NCBI GenBank assembly: GCA_003235465.1
Contig: QJWD01000232.1
Span: 1-5,719, forward strand
Reading direction: 5' to 3'
DNA from: Nitrospirota bacterium
GTDB lineage: Bacteria > Nitrospinota > Nitrospinia > Nitrospinales > VA-1
DNA length: 5,719 bases
Part shown: positions 1-4,841 of the stretch, in pieces
Layout of the letters: every line of letters starts with the position of its first letter
Numbering within the stretch: the first letter of the stretch is position 1
Notes under the pieces: model-generated
Told to the model about the DNA's origin: nothing
The model's input: only the letters and a program-made list of their open reading frames with translations
The model's database searches: none
Program-made: the position numbers and the translations under genes

Positions 1-15
1 TGTCCAATACCGCAT
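1..15 (-). CDS. 5' end of a leftward gene, partial, product unknown
   Basis: On the minus strand an ATG at 15-13 is followed by codons reading M-R-Y-W-T before the window ends. Eight bases upstream lies GAGGAG (minus strand, 29-24), a near-perfect Shine-Dalgarno sequence at ideal distance, and this is the main support. The arrangement makes the gene divergent from tatA, with the AT-rich 16-201 region as the shared control region. Five codons are too few to suggest a function or to test coding bias. The alternative is that the start-like signal is chance and a rightward gene ends at the window edge. Confidence 0.4.
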
Positions 16-43
16 GCTAAATACTCCTCGAAAATATCACTTA

Positions 44-64
44 GCGGAACTTTTCCGCCTTTTT
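44..64. promoter_or_regulatory. Perfect 6-bp inverted repeat with T-tract (terminator-like or operator)
   Basis: GCGGAA (44-49) and TTCCGC (53-58) form a perfect stem with a 3-base loop, followed on the plus strand by C and five T (60-64). This is the shape of a short rho-independent terminator for a rightward transcript. However, no rightward gene is seen ending just before it, and a probable leftward gene starts at 15. It may instead be an operator between divergent genes or a hairpin in the leftward gene's 5' leader. On the minus strand no T-tract follows it. Confidence 0.4.
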
Positions 65-75
65 GGCGAAGAAGG

Positions 76-84
76 ATATTAGCA
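76..84 (-). promoter_or_regulatory. Possible extended -10 element for the leftward gene
   Basis: On the minus strand the bases read TGCTAATAT, an extended -10 (TGn followed by TAATAT, 5 of 6 matches to TATAAT if the hexamer is allowed one change). I see no convincing -35 hexamer 16-18 bp upstream. A transcript from here would start near position 69 and carry the inverted repeat at 44-58 in its leader. Support is weak and depends on the leftward gene being real. Confidence 0.25.
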
Positions 85-116
85 CAAATCGATTGATTTT
101 TTACCCCTTAATTGAA

Positions 117-144
117 TTGTGTTCGGTTTTTTTTATGCTATAAT
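117..144 (+). promoter_or_regulatory. Sigma-70-type extended -10 promoter of tatA
   Basis: A perfect TATAAT lies at 139-144, preceded by TG at 136-137 with one base between, giving a complete extended -10 element. A plausible -35, TTGTGT, sits at 117-122 with a 16-bp spacer that contains a run of eight T (127-134). Transcription would begin near 150-152, giving a leader of about 50 nt before the tatA start at 202. This also argues against any tatA start upstream of about 150. Confidence 0.75.
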
Positions 145-201
145 CCCCTTCATCCAGCACCCAAACAACAACCGTTGGTCACAAGCAAAGAGGTATCTCT
201 T

Positions 202-456
202 ATGATGGGGATCGGTTTTCCAGAACTCATGATCATCCTGGTGATCATCATGATCATCTTTGGCGCCGGCAAGCTGCCCGAAATCGGCAGCGCGTTCGGT
301 AACAGCATCCGCAATTTCAAGAAATCCATGAAGGAAGCGGAGGAGATCACCGAAGAAGCGTCTGTCACTCCCGAGCTCGAGGGAGGCGAGGCCGGGCAAG
401 CGGAAGAGAAAGACGCCGAGACCCCCGTCACCTCCGAAACCGAGAACAAGAGCTGA
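202..456 (+). CDS. tatA: Sec-independent protein translocase subunit TatA
   Basis: The 84-residue product is a TatA/TatE-family protein, the pore-forming component of the twin-arginine translocase, which exports folded proteins across the inner membrane. Residues 7-9 are the PEL start of the membrane helix, residues 9-20 are almost purely I/L/V/M/F, the hinge Phe-Gly is F20-G21, and L25-P26-E27 opens the amphipathic helix (about 25-48), which carries FKKSMKEAEE. The tail from about 47 on is strongly acidic and probably disordered. The usual TatA length is 70-90. I chose ATG 202 because AAGAGG (187-192) lies 9 bp upstream; ATG 205 is an alternative. The frame is open further upstream, but that part precedes the likely transcription start. 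No tatB or tatC is adjacent, so they must lie elsewhere if present. Confidence 0.95.
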   Translation: MMGIGFPELMIILVIIMIIFGAGKLPEIGSAFGNSIRNFKKSMKEAEEITEEASVTPELEGGEAGQAEEKDAETPVTSETENKS

Positions 457-672
457 CCGGTTCGTTTCCGCCTTTCCCCGATGGCCGATCGGCCCGTTTG
501 CGCCTTAAGGAATTTTGCGCTTTTTGGGCCCCGTGCCCGTGTTTTAAGTGAATCCGCCCTCATGAAACCCGCATCTAATACAGCTGAATACGGTTTTTTC
601 CAGCGACCCTCGACCAGGGAGGTTAACCCGAGCCCCTCTCGTATGACCGGGCCCCACAGGGGATAAACCATC
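457..672. other. Intergenic region between tatA and the ECF sigma gene
   Basis: This 216-bp stretch holds no convincing gene. It contains a 12-bp perfect palindrome, GGCCGATCGGCC (483-494), 27 bp after the tatA stop. A short GGGC/GCCC stem around 527-540 is followed by TTTT, and a run of six T lies at 594-599 with only a weak stem before it. Any of these might end tatA transcripts, but none is a strong terminator. CAGCTG palindromes and TAATAC/GAATAC near 576-591 could be -10-like, but no matching -35 stands out. The sigma-factor promoter presumably lies here. Confidence 0.4.
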
Positions 673-1302
673 ATGGCGTTCACCCAGGACAAGGAAGAAC
701 GGGAAGAGGATGAGCTTCTTGTCAGGGAATTCCAGGGCGGGAGCCGGACGGCTTACGAAAAAATCGTCGAGCGCTACCAGAAGAAAATTTACGCTCTCAG
801 TTTCAACCTGTGCCGCAACCAGATGGACGCCCAGGACGTCACGCAGGAGGTGCTCCTGACGCTGTTCAGGAAGATCGACTCGTTCCAGGGCAAATCCGCA
901 TTTTCGAGCTGGGTTTACCGCATCACCCTGAACGCCACCTACATGAAGCTGCGGAGCAAGAAAAAGGAACCGAACGTCTCCATCGACGACCTGATGCCCT
1001 CGCTCAACGGCGCCGGGTACCAGCAGGAGAAATTGCAGGACTGGTCGGAAGACACCGAATCCCTGTTGTTCACCAACGAGACACGGGAGGTCATCCAGAA
1101 GGCGGTGGACCTGTTGCCGGAAAAAGAAAAGGTTGTTTTCCTCCTTCGCGACGTGGAAGCGCTGTCCACCGAAAAGGTCAGCGAAATCCTGGACCTCACC
1201 GTACCGGCAGTGAAATCGCGCCTGCATCGCGCGCGTTTGTTTTTGCGGAAAAAACTTTCCACTTACTTTGATGAGTTCAACTCCCGGAGAAACAACAAAT
1301 GA
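673..1302 (+). CDS. ECF-family RNA polymerase sigma factor (RpoE-like)
   Basis: The 209-residue protein is a group 4 (extracytoplasmic function) sigma factor, which directs RNA polymerase to a dedicated promoter set. Sigma region 2 spans about 27-97, with the core-binding and -10 recognition stretch DAQDVTQEVLLTLFRKI at 52-68 and the FSSWVYRITLNA motif at 77-88. A variable linker (about 98-137) joins region 4 at about 138-197, where LLPEKEKVVFLLRDVEALS leads into the helix-turn-helix TEKVSEILDLTVPAVKSRLH at 166-185 and a basic end. Region 3 is absent, as expected for ECF factors. ATG 673 is supported by AGGGGA (658-663) 9 bp upstream. It overlaps the downstream zinc-finger gene by 4 bp (ATGA), the classic sigma/anti-sigma arrangement. 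The ECF subgroup and regulon cannot be told from the sequence alone. Confidence 0.94.
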   Translation: MAFTQDKEEREEDELLVREFQGGSRTAYEKIVERYQKKIYALSFNLCRNQMDAQDVTQEVLLTLFRKIDSFQGKSAFSSWVYRITLNATYMKLRSKKKEPNVSIDDLMPSLNGAGYQQEKLQDWSEDTESLLFTNETREVIQKAVDLLPEKEKVVFLLRDVEALSTEKVSEILDLTVPAVKSRLHRARLFLRKKLSTYFDEFNSRRNNK

Positions 1303-1541
1303 TCTGCTGTAAAGAATGCCTCGACCTTCTGGCCGATTATCTCGACGGTGAACTGGACGAAAAAACCACCACGTCCCTGGAAGAGCATTTCAAGGACTGC
1401 CCGCCCTGCATTTCGTTTTTCAACACCTACAAGTCGAGCGCCCGGGTGTGCCGCGAGGCCCTTAAGGAAACCGAGATTCCCGATATTGTCCGCATCAAGC
1501 TTAAGGAGTTCCTTAAGGAAAACACGCAAAAGAAAAATTGA
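1299..1541 (+). CDS. Putative zinc-finger (ZAS-type) anti-sigma factor
   Basis: This 80-residue protein carries the zinc-binding anti-sigma signature H-x3-C-x2-C at H30, C34 and C37, preceded by an N-terminal cysteine cluster (C3, C4, C7) and the family-typical DLLADYLDGELD helix (9-20). C4 lies 26 residues before H30, the spacing expected for the fourth zinc ligand in this fold. Such proteins hold a cognate ECF sigma factor inactive by clamping between regions 2 and 4. There is no membrane segment, so it should be cytoplasmic, and C51 adds a sixth cysteine. ATG 1299 overlaps the sigma stop codon, with CGGAGA (1285-1290) 8 bp upstream, so translation is probably coupled. Redox or metal sensing is an inference from the cysteines, not shown. 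The lysine-rich tail (67-79) may be flexible. Confidence 0.88.
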   Translation: MICCKECLDLLADYLDGELDEKTTTSLEEHFKDCPPCISFFNTYKSSARVCREALKETEIPDIVRIKLKEFLKENTQKKN

Positions 1542-1578
1542 CCATTCGGCTCCCTGAAACTTCGGTTGAGCGTAAACT

Positions 1579-1596
1579 GGCATCAGGATGCCGGCA
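1579..1596. promoter_or_regulatory. Nested inverted repeats abutting the -35 box (possible operator)
   Basis: GGCAT (1579-1583) pairs with ATGCC (1588-1592) across a CAGG loop, and the second arm overlaps a perfect TGCCGGCA palindrome (1589-1596). The result is three alternating arms ending exactly where the TTGACA hexamer begins at 1597. This position suits a regulator-binding site. It could also be the end hairpin of the sigma/anti-sigma transcript, though no T-tract follows directly. Confidence 0.35.
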
Positions 1597-1625
1597 TTGA
1601 CAAATCCCCCACGTTTAATTATATT
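1597..1625 (+). promoter_or_regulatory. Sigma-70-type promoter of the DUF151 gene
   Basis: A perfect -35, TTGACA (1597-1602), is followed after exactly 17 bp by TATATT (1620-1625), which matches the -10 consensus at five of six positions. Transcription should begin near 1632, giving a leader of about 110 nt before the start codon at 1743. It is the best consensus promoter in the window and separates the DUF151 unit from the sigma/anti-sigma pair. Confidence 0.8.
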
Positions 1626-1631
1626 TGAGCC

Positions 1632-1742
1632 ACATCAACACCTTCGATCGGGCTTGTTGCAAGGCTTCAACGAGGTCTCACCCCTTCAACCCAACTCCGG
1701 AGTGCTAAGCCCGGATTTTTTAATTAAGAGGAACACAACGTC
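1632..1742 (+). ncRNA. Structured leader or small RNA with candidate antiterminator
   Basis: The transcript expected from the 1597-1625 promoter meets a terminator-like hairpin (1696-1721) before any start codon. Within it, CGGGCTT (1649-1655) is a perfect 7-base complement of AAGCCCG (1707-1713), extendable by a G-U pair at each end (1648 with 1714, 1656 with 1706). That pairing would use up the 3' arm of the terminator stem. A competing small hairpin, CTTG-ttg-CAAG (1653-1663), would hide part of the upstream segment. I see no credible leader peptide and do not recognise a known riboswitch or T-box. It could equally be a short stand-alone RNA of roughly 85-90 nt. Confidence 0.4.
1696..1721 (+). 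terminator. Rho-independent terminator-like hairpin in the DUF151 leader
   Basis: TCCGG (1696-1700) pairs with CCGGA (1711-1715), and six T follow immediately (1716-1721). Inside the loop, GC-TAA-GC (1704-1710) can stack under the stem, leaving a 3-base bulge. The stem is short but GC-rich. It lies between a strong promoter and the ribosome site (AAGAGGA, 1726-1732), so it would act on the downstream gene's own transcript rather than only on read-through from the sigma operon. Confidence 0.55.
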
Positions 1743-2231
1743 ATGGTTGAGATGAAGGTCGAGGGCCTCACGCTGGACCCCCTCACGAACATGCCTATCA
1801 TCATCCTGAAAGATTCTTCTGGAGCGAAGGCTCTGCCCATCTGGGTGGGCTATTTCGAGGCCAACGCCATCGCCCTCGAAATAGAGAAGATCACCACCCC
1901 GCGCCCGATGACGCACGACCTGATCCGCAACCTCATTCAAACCATGAAGGCCGAGGTCAACCACATTCTCGTCAACGAACTGAAGGACAACACCTTTTAC
2001 GCGGTGATCTCCCTGGTGTGCGGCGGCAACACGCTGATGATCGATTCCCGGCCGAGCGACGCCATCGCCCTCGCGCTCAGAACCAAATCGCCCATCTATG
2101 TCGAGGAGAACGTCATCGAAGCGGCAAAGAACCTCGAGATCCCGGAATCCGACAAGAGCAAAAAAGACGAGAAACAGCAATGGAAGGATTGGCTGGAAAA
2201 CATCAAGCCGGATGACTTCGGCAAAATCTGA
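1743..2231 (+). CDS. Bifunctional nuclease family protein (DUF151/BFN)
   Basis: The 162-residue protein matches the DUF151 family (BFN domain). Its members include plant proteins reported to have DNase and RNase activity; the bacterial role is poorly defined. Family landmarks are the N-terminal strand pair with MPIIILKD (17-24), LPIWVGYFEANAIA (31-44), the TPRPMTHDL segment (52-60), YAVISL (86-91), and the highly conserved DSRPSDAIALALR (101-113) followed by PIYVEENVIEAA (117-128). The C-terminal 30 residues are charged and likely flexible. ATG 1743 has AAGAGGA (1726-1732) 10 bp upstream. It has its own promoter and a long leader with a terminator-like hairpin, suggesting control after transcription initiation. 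The family call is firm; nuclease activity in this organism is unproven. Confidence 0.92.
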   Translation: MVEMKVEGLTLDPLTNMPIIILKDSSGAKALPIWVGYFEANAIALEIEKITTPRPMTHDLIRNLIQTMKAEVNHILVNELKDNTFYAVISLVCGGNTLMIDSRPSDAIALALRTKSPIYVEENVIEAAKNLEIPESDKSKKDEKQQWKDWLENIKPDDFGKI

Positions 2232-2381
2232 TCCTTCCCGTTCCCCCCTGATAAAATCCCCTCGCGGAGGCAGGGACCCTCGCAGGCGGTTTCCCGATGA
2301 GTGCAACCCGGCCCGGCGGCCCCAGGGCCCATCGTTCACGGCAATTCAACCTGCCGCATCCGGTCGATTAAAGGTGAGCGT
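2232..2381. other. Intergenic region before nadK
   Basis: This 150-bp GC-rich gap has no credible gene. CCCTCGC occurs twice (near 2259 and 2278), and CCTC-GCG-GAGG can form a 4-bp hairpin between them. TAAAAT at 2252-2257 resembles a -10 hexamer, but no good -35 lies upstream. No terminator with a T-tract is visible, so read-through from the DUF151 gene into nadK is possible. Confidence 0.3.
2370..2378 (+). promoter_or_regulatory. Ribosome binding site that sets the nadK start
   Basis: AAAGGTGAG ends 3 bp before the GTG at 2382, with its AAAGG core 7 bp away. The protein that follows begins directly with the family-typical K-N-I-A-I-F strand, which favours this GTG over the in-frame ATG 81 bp upstream. 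Confidence 0.7.
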
Positions 2382-3263
2382 GTGAAAAACATAGCCATCT
2401 TCTGCAAGCAGAAGCCTTCGGTGGACCGGGAGGTCCTGTCCCAGCTGACACGCTGGCTGCGCGAGCGGGGCATCAACGTGCTGATGGACGGCGACACCGC
2501 CGGGCTCATCGACGAAACCTCACCCTTAAGCCGCGCCGAGCTGCCGCGCAAGGTGGAGCTCATCATCGTCCTGGGCGGCGACGGCACGCTGCTGAGCGTC
2601 GCCCGCATCGCCCACGAAGCCGATGTGCCCATCCTCGGCGTCAACCTGGGCAGCCTGGGCTTCCTGACGGAGATCACCCTCGACGAGCTCTACGACACCC
2701 TGAGGAGCGTGCTCGACAACAAGTACGATTTCGAGCAACGCATGCTGCTCTCGGCCAACCTGATGCGAAACGGCGAATGCATCGAGGATCATCAGGTGTT
2801 GAACGATGTGGTCATCAACAAGGGCGCGCTCGCCCGCATCGTGAACCTCAAGGTGCGCGTGGACGGGCAGTACATGACCTCGTACCGGGCCGATGGCCTC
2901 ATCATCGCCACGCCCACCGGCTCCACCGCCTACTCCCTCTCCGCCGGCGGGCCCATCATCCACCCGAGCATGCACGCGCTGGTGCTATGCCCGATATGCC
3001 CGTTCGATCTCGCCAACCGGCCCATCGTGGTGCCGGACCAATCCGTCCTTGAGGTGGAGATCACCACGCCCAACGAAGATGTGCGCGTCACCCTCGACGG
3101 CCAGGAGGGCTACGAATTTTCCGCCGGCGACGTGCTGAGGGTGAAAAAGGCCGACAACTCCGTCAAGCTGGTGCAGGCCAAAGGCAAAAATTACTACCAG
3201 CTGCTGAGGAAAAAACTGCACTGGGGCGGCAGCGAAAACCCGGGCGGCGACGTTCCCGCCTGA
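2382..3263 (+). CDS. nadK: NAD kinase (ATP/polyphosphate-NAD kinase)
   Basis: The 293-residue enzyme phosphorylates NAD+ to NADP+ in the cytoplasm, the only known route to NADP in most bacteria. The N-terminal Rossmann-like domain holds the catalytic LGGDGTLL (64-71, D67), then GVNLGSLGFLTE (86-97). The second domain carries NDVVINKG (141-148), the ADGLIIATPTGSTAYSLSAG stretch (170-189), and PICPFDLANRPIVVP (204-218), all hallmark NadK motifs. The length is normal for the family. GTG 2382 is chosen because a good ribosome site precedes it; the upstream in-frame ATG 2301 would add 27 residues of proline/glycine-rich sequence unlike NadK. The last 14 residues (WGGSENPGGDVPA region) form a small non-conserved tail. 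An amidase gene follows 49 bp downstream on the same strand, so co-transcription is likely. Confidence 0.97.
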   Translation: MKNIAIFCKQKPSVDREVLSQLTRWLRERGINVLMDGDTAGLIDETSPLSRAELPRKVELIIVLGGDGTLLSVARIAHEADVPILGVNLGSLGFLTEITLDELYDTLRSVLDNKYDFEQRMLLSANLMRNGECIEDHQVLNDVVINKGALARIVNLKVRVDGQYMTSYRADGLIIATPTGSTAYSLSAGGPIIHPSMHALVLCPICPFDLANRPIVVPDQSVLEVEITTPNEDVRVTLDGQEGYEFSAGDVLRVKKADNSVKLVQAKGKNYYQLLRKKLHWGGSENPGGDVPA

Positions 3264-3277
3264 ACGCCGCGCTGTTC

Positions 3278-3293
3278 GGCAAGCCGCTTTGCC
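3278..3293 (+). other. Intercistronic hairpin between nadK and the amidase gene
   Basis: GGCAAG (3278-3283) pairs with TTTGCC (3288-3293), with one G-T wobble and a CCGC loop. No T-tract follows, so it is not a standard terminator. It may slow 3' decay of the nadK message or influence translation of the next gene, which lacks a clear ribosome site 20 bp downstream. Confidence 0.35.
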
Positions 3294-3312
3294 CGCCTAG
3301 ACCCCCATCGCC

Positions 3313-4206
3313 ATGAACAAGCAAATCGTCGCCTGTGGAAAAACAATTGATATCGGAAAACGGGTGATCCTGTGGGACGAGCCCGCGGGCTACGCCTGCC
3401 CCAACCCGCGCGGCCGCCTGGCTCTTGGCCAGCACGACCCGGGCCTGAACGACCGGCCCACCCGGCCTTTCGCGGATTACCGCATCCACGACCCCGGGCA
3501 GGCGTACTCGGAACTCACCCAGGCGGTTTATCAACTGGTGCTGCATTACGACGCCTGCTACACCTCCAGCCACTGCCACCAAGTGATGACGGAAAGCGAT
3601 TTCAAGGGCAGCCATTTTTACCTCGATCTAGACGGAACCCTGTACCAGACCCTCGACCTGTACTGGAAAACCAACACCGCCGCCGGGGATGACGGCCAGG
3701 CCAACGAACGCACGGTGCACGTGGAGATGGCCAACCTGAGCTGGGAGGCGCTGGCGGATGAATCGACGCTGTACCCCATAAGCGAAGACCAGTACCACCT
3801 GGCCCACGGCCGCTGGGTGCTCAAGCTGCCCGGGAAGTACCGGCTCCATAGGCCGGACTTCGTCGCCTCGCCCGCCCGCGCCCATAAACAGCGCGGCTAC
3901 TTAAGCCGCCGGGTCAACGGCCGGGTCGTCCGCATGTGGGATTTCACCGAAGAGCAGTACCAAACCCTGTTCGCTCTCGCGCGCGGCCTAACAGAACTTC
4001 TTCCCGGCATCCTGCCCAAGGTCCCGAGGGACCCCCAAACCGGACGCACGCCGCTTGACCGCATCGACGATTACGCGACCTTTCGCGGCGTTCTCGGCCA
4101 CGCCCATATTCAACGGGGCGTGCCGGGCAAGTCGGAGGCCAAATACGACCCGGGCTCGGCGTTCAACTGGGCACGCCTTGGAAAAGCGCTTGCTAAGGGA
4201 CGGTGA
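3313..4206 (+). CDS. N-acetylmuramoyl-L-alanine amidase (Amidase_2/AmpD fold)
   Basis: The 297-residue protein should cleave the bond between N-acetylmuramic acid and the L-alanine of the peptidoglycan stem peptide. Visible Amidase_2 signatures are LVLHYDA (75-81, zinc ligand H78), GSHFYLDLDGTLYQTLDL (99-116), ERTVHVEMAN (132-141, with E138 where the catalytic Glu is expected), and GHAHI (262-266, zinc ligand H263) followed by YDPGSAFNW (278-286, zinc ligand D279). There is no signal peptide or membrane segment, so a cytoplasmic muropeptide-recycling role is possible, but the protein is much larger than classical AmpD (about 180 residues), with extra sequence at 1-60 and 145-250. Start ATG 3313 has no clear Shine-Dalgarno. 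GTG 3364 is an alternative but would remove a typical VILWDEPAGY lead-in. It is probably co-transcribed with nadK. Confidence 0.85.
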   Translation: MNKQIVACGKTIDIGKRVILWDEPAGYACPNPRGRLALGQHDPGLNDRPTRPFADYRIHDPGQAYSELTQAVYQLVLHYDACYTSSHCHQVMTESDFKGSHFYLDLDGTLYQTLDLYWKTNTAAGDDGQANERTVHVEMANLSWEALADESTLYPISEDQYHLAHGRWVLKLPGKYRLHRPDFVASPARAHKQRGYLSRRVNGRVVRMWDFTEEQYQTLFALARGLTELLPGILPKVPRDPQTGRTPLDRIDDYATFRGVLGHAHIQRGVPGKSEAKYDPGSAFNWARLGKALAKGR

Positions 4207-4334
4207 CCGGCGGACGGAACAAACCCCTCGCGCGCTGGCCGAGGCCGCCTTTGGCCGGGGAAAAATTTGTTGACCTTTCAGCCTGTTTGCGGGAAGCTCT
4301 TAGCATAACCTGATCGATCAACCCTCCATTGCCC
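4207..4334. other. Intergenic region before the SH3 gene, with TGATCGATCA palindrome
   Basis: This 128-bp gap holds GGCC-rich inverted repeats (about 4237-4258) and then an A/T stretch. TTGACC (4270-4275) is a good -35, but the position 17 bp downstream (GAAGCT) is not a -10. A perfect 10-bp palindrome, TGATCGATCA (4311-4320), lies 14 bp before the SH3 gene's ATG, where it could bind a regulator or overlap the transcription start. I find no clear terminator for the amidase gene. Confidence 0.35.
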
Positions 4335-4841
4335 ATGGCCATGAAACGGCAACTCTCATTCCTCGCGTTTTTCACCCTGGCAATAACGGTCTTTGCGCAA
4401 ATCGCCGGCGCGGAAACGCTTTACGTGAAAAAATCCGGCACCAAACTGCAGGCGGAAGAAGCCGCCTCCTCCAAGGTGCTGGCGACCCTCAATCAGGGCG
4501 TTGCCGTCAGCGTGGTGAAGAAATCGGACAAGTTCTACCAGGTCACCGCGCCGGGCGGGCAGAAGGGCTGGATCTTCAAGTTCAAGCTCACCGCCAAGGC
4601 CCCGACGAGCAGCGGCGGCGGCGTGCTGGATGCCCTGGGCGGCCAGCAGATGGCGGCCAGGGAATCCGCATCCGGCTCCAGCATCCGTGGCCTGAGCCCC
4701 ATCTCCGAGCAGCACGCGAAAAGCAAGGGCATCTCCGAGGAGAGCATCAACGCGGTGAAGGCCATGGAAGACTTCAAGGTGAGCGCAAGCGACCTCGATG
4801 CCTTTGTGAAAACCGGTAAACTCGGAGAATACGCCCAGTGA
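4335..4841 (+). CDS. Secreted bacterial SH3-domain protein
   Basis: The 168-residue product has a Sec signal peptide: basic MAMKRQ, a hydrophobic core at about 7-22, and a probable cut after AGA at residue 26. Residues 28-86 form a bacterial SH3 (SH3_3-like) domain: ETLYVKKSGTKLQAEEAASS, a TLNQG turn (51-55), then FYQVTAPGGQKGWIFKFKL (67-85) with the G-W-I motif typical of the fold. Such domains commonly bind peptidoglycan or peptides in the envelope. The C-terminal part (about 95-168) is a Gly/Ser-rich linker and a helical segment of unknown role (ISEESINAVKAMEDFKVSAS). Starts at ATG 4335 and ATG 4341 are both plausible; neither has a clear Shine-Dalgarno. Its stop overlaps the start of an M48 peptidase gene, implying a functional partnership, perhaps targeting or regulating the protease. 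Confidence 0.82.
   Translation: MAMKRQLSFLAFFTLAITVFAQIAGAETLYVKKSGTKLQAEEAASSKVLATLNQGVAVSVVKKSDKFYQVTAPGGQKGWIFKFKLTAKAPTSSGGGVLDALGGQQMAARESASGSSIRGLSPISEQHAKSKGISEESINAVKAMEDFKVSASDLDAFVKTGKLGEYAQ
4823..4828 (+). promoter_or_regulatory. Ribosome binding site that sets the M48 gene start
   Basis: CGGAGA lies inside the end of the SH3 gene, 9 bp before the GTG at 4838. The later in-frame ATG at 4877 has no such sequence before it. This favours the GTG and a GTGA overlap with the SH3 stop codon. Confidence 0.65.

Noticed and set aside
2..82. Rightward open tail in frame 2 ending at TAG 80-82, with a piece (LAELFRLFGEEGY) that faintly recalls RsmH methyltransferases
   Set aside because: Codons are AT-ending, unlike the real genes here. 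The resemblance is a short chance-level match, RsmH does not end at that point, and the reading contradicts the well-formed leftward start at 15.
112..201. N-terminal extension of TatA from a TTG at 112
   Set aside because: It would start before the probable transcription start (about 151) and adds a non-TatA sequence. ATG 202 has a proper ribosome site and a canonical TatA N-terminus.
481..666. Small rightward ORF of 61 codons between tatA and the sigma gene
   Set aside because: No ribosome site, no recognisable domain, and low-complexity Arg/Pro/Ser-rich composition typical of chance ORFs in GC-rich DNA.
544..1227. Long leftward ORF opposite the sigma gene
   Set aside because: It is the antisense shadow of a clearly identified gene in GC-rich sequence, with no domain and no start signals.
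1632..1742. Leader peptide encoded in the DUF151 leader (TTG start near 1654)
   Set aside because: It has no ribosome site and no run of regulatory codons, and the frame runs through the terminator and past the real start codon.
2301..2381. Upstream ATG start for nadK
   Set aside because: It would add 27 residues rich in Pro/Gly/Arg not found in NadK proteins, while the GTG at 2382 has a good ribosome site and the normal family N-terminus.
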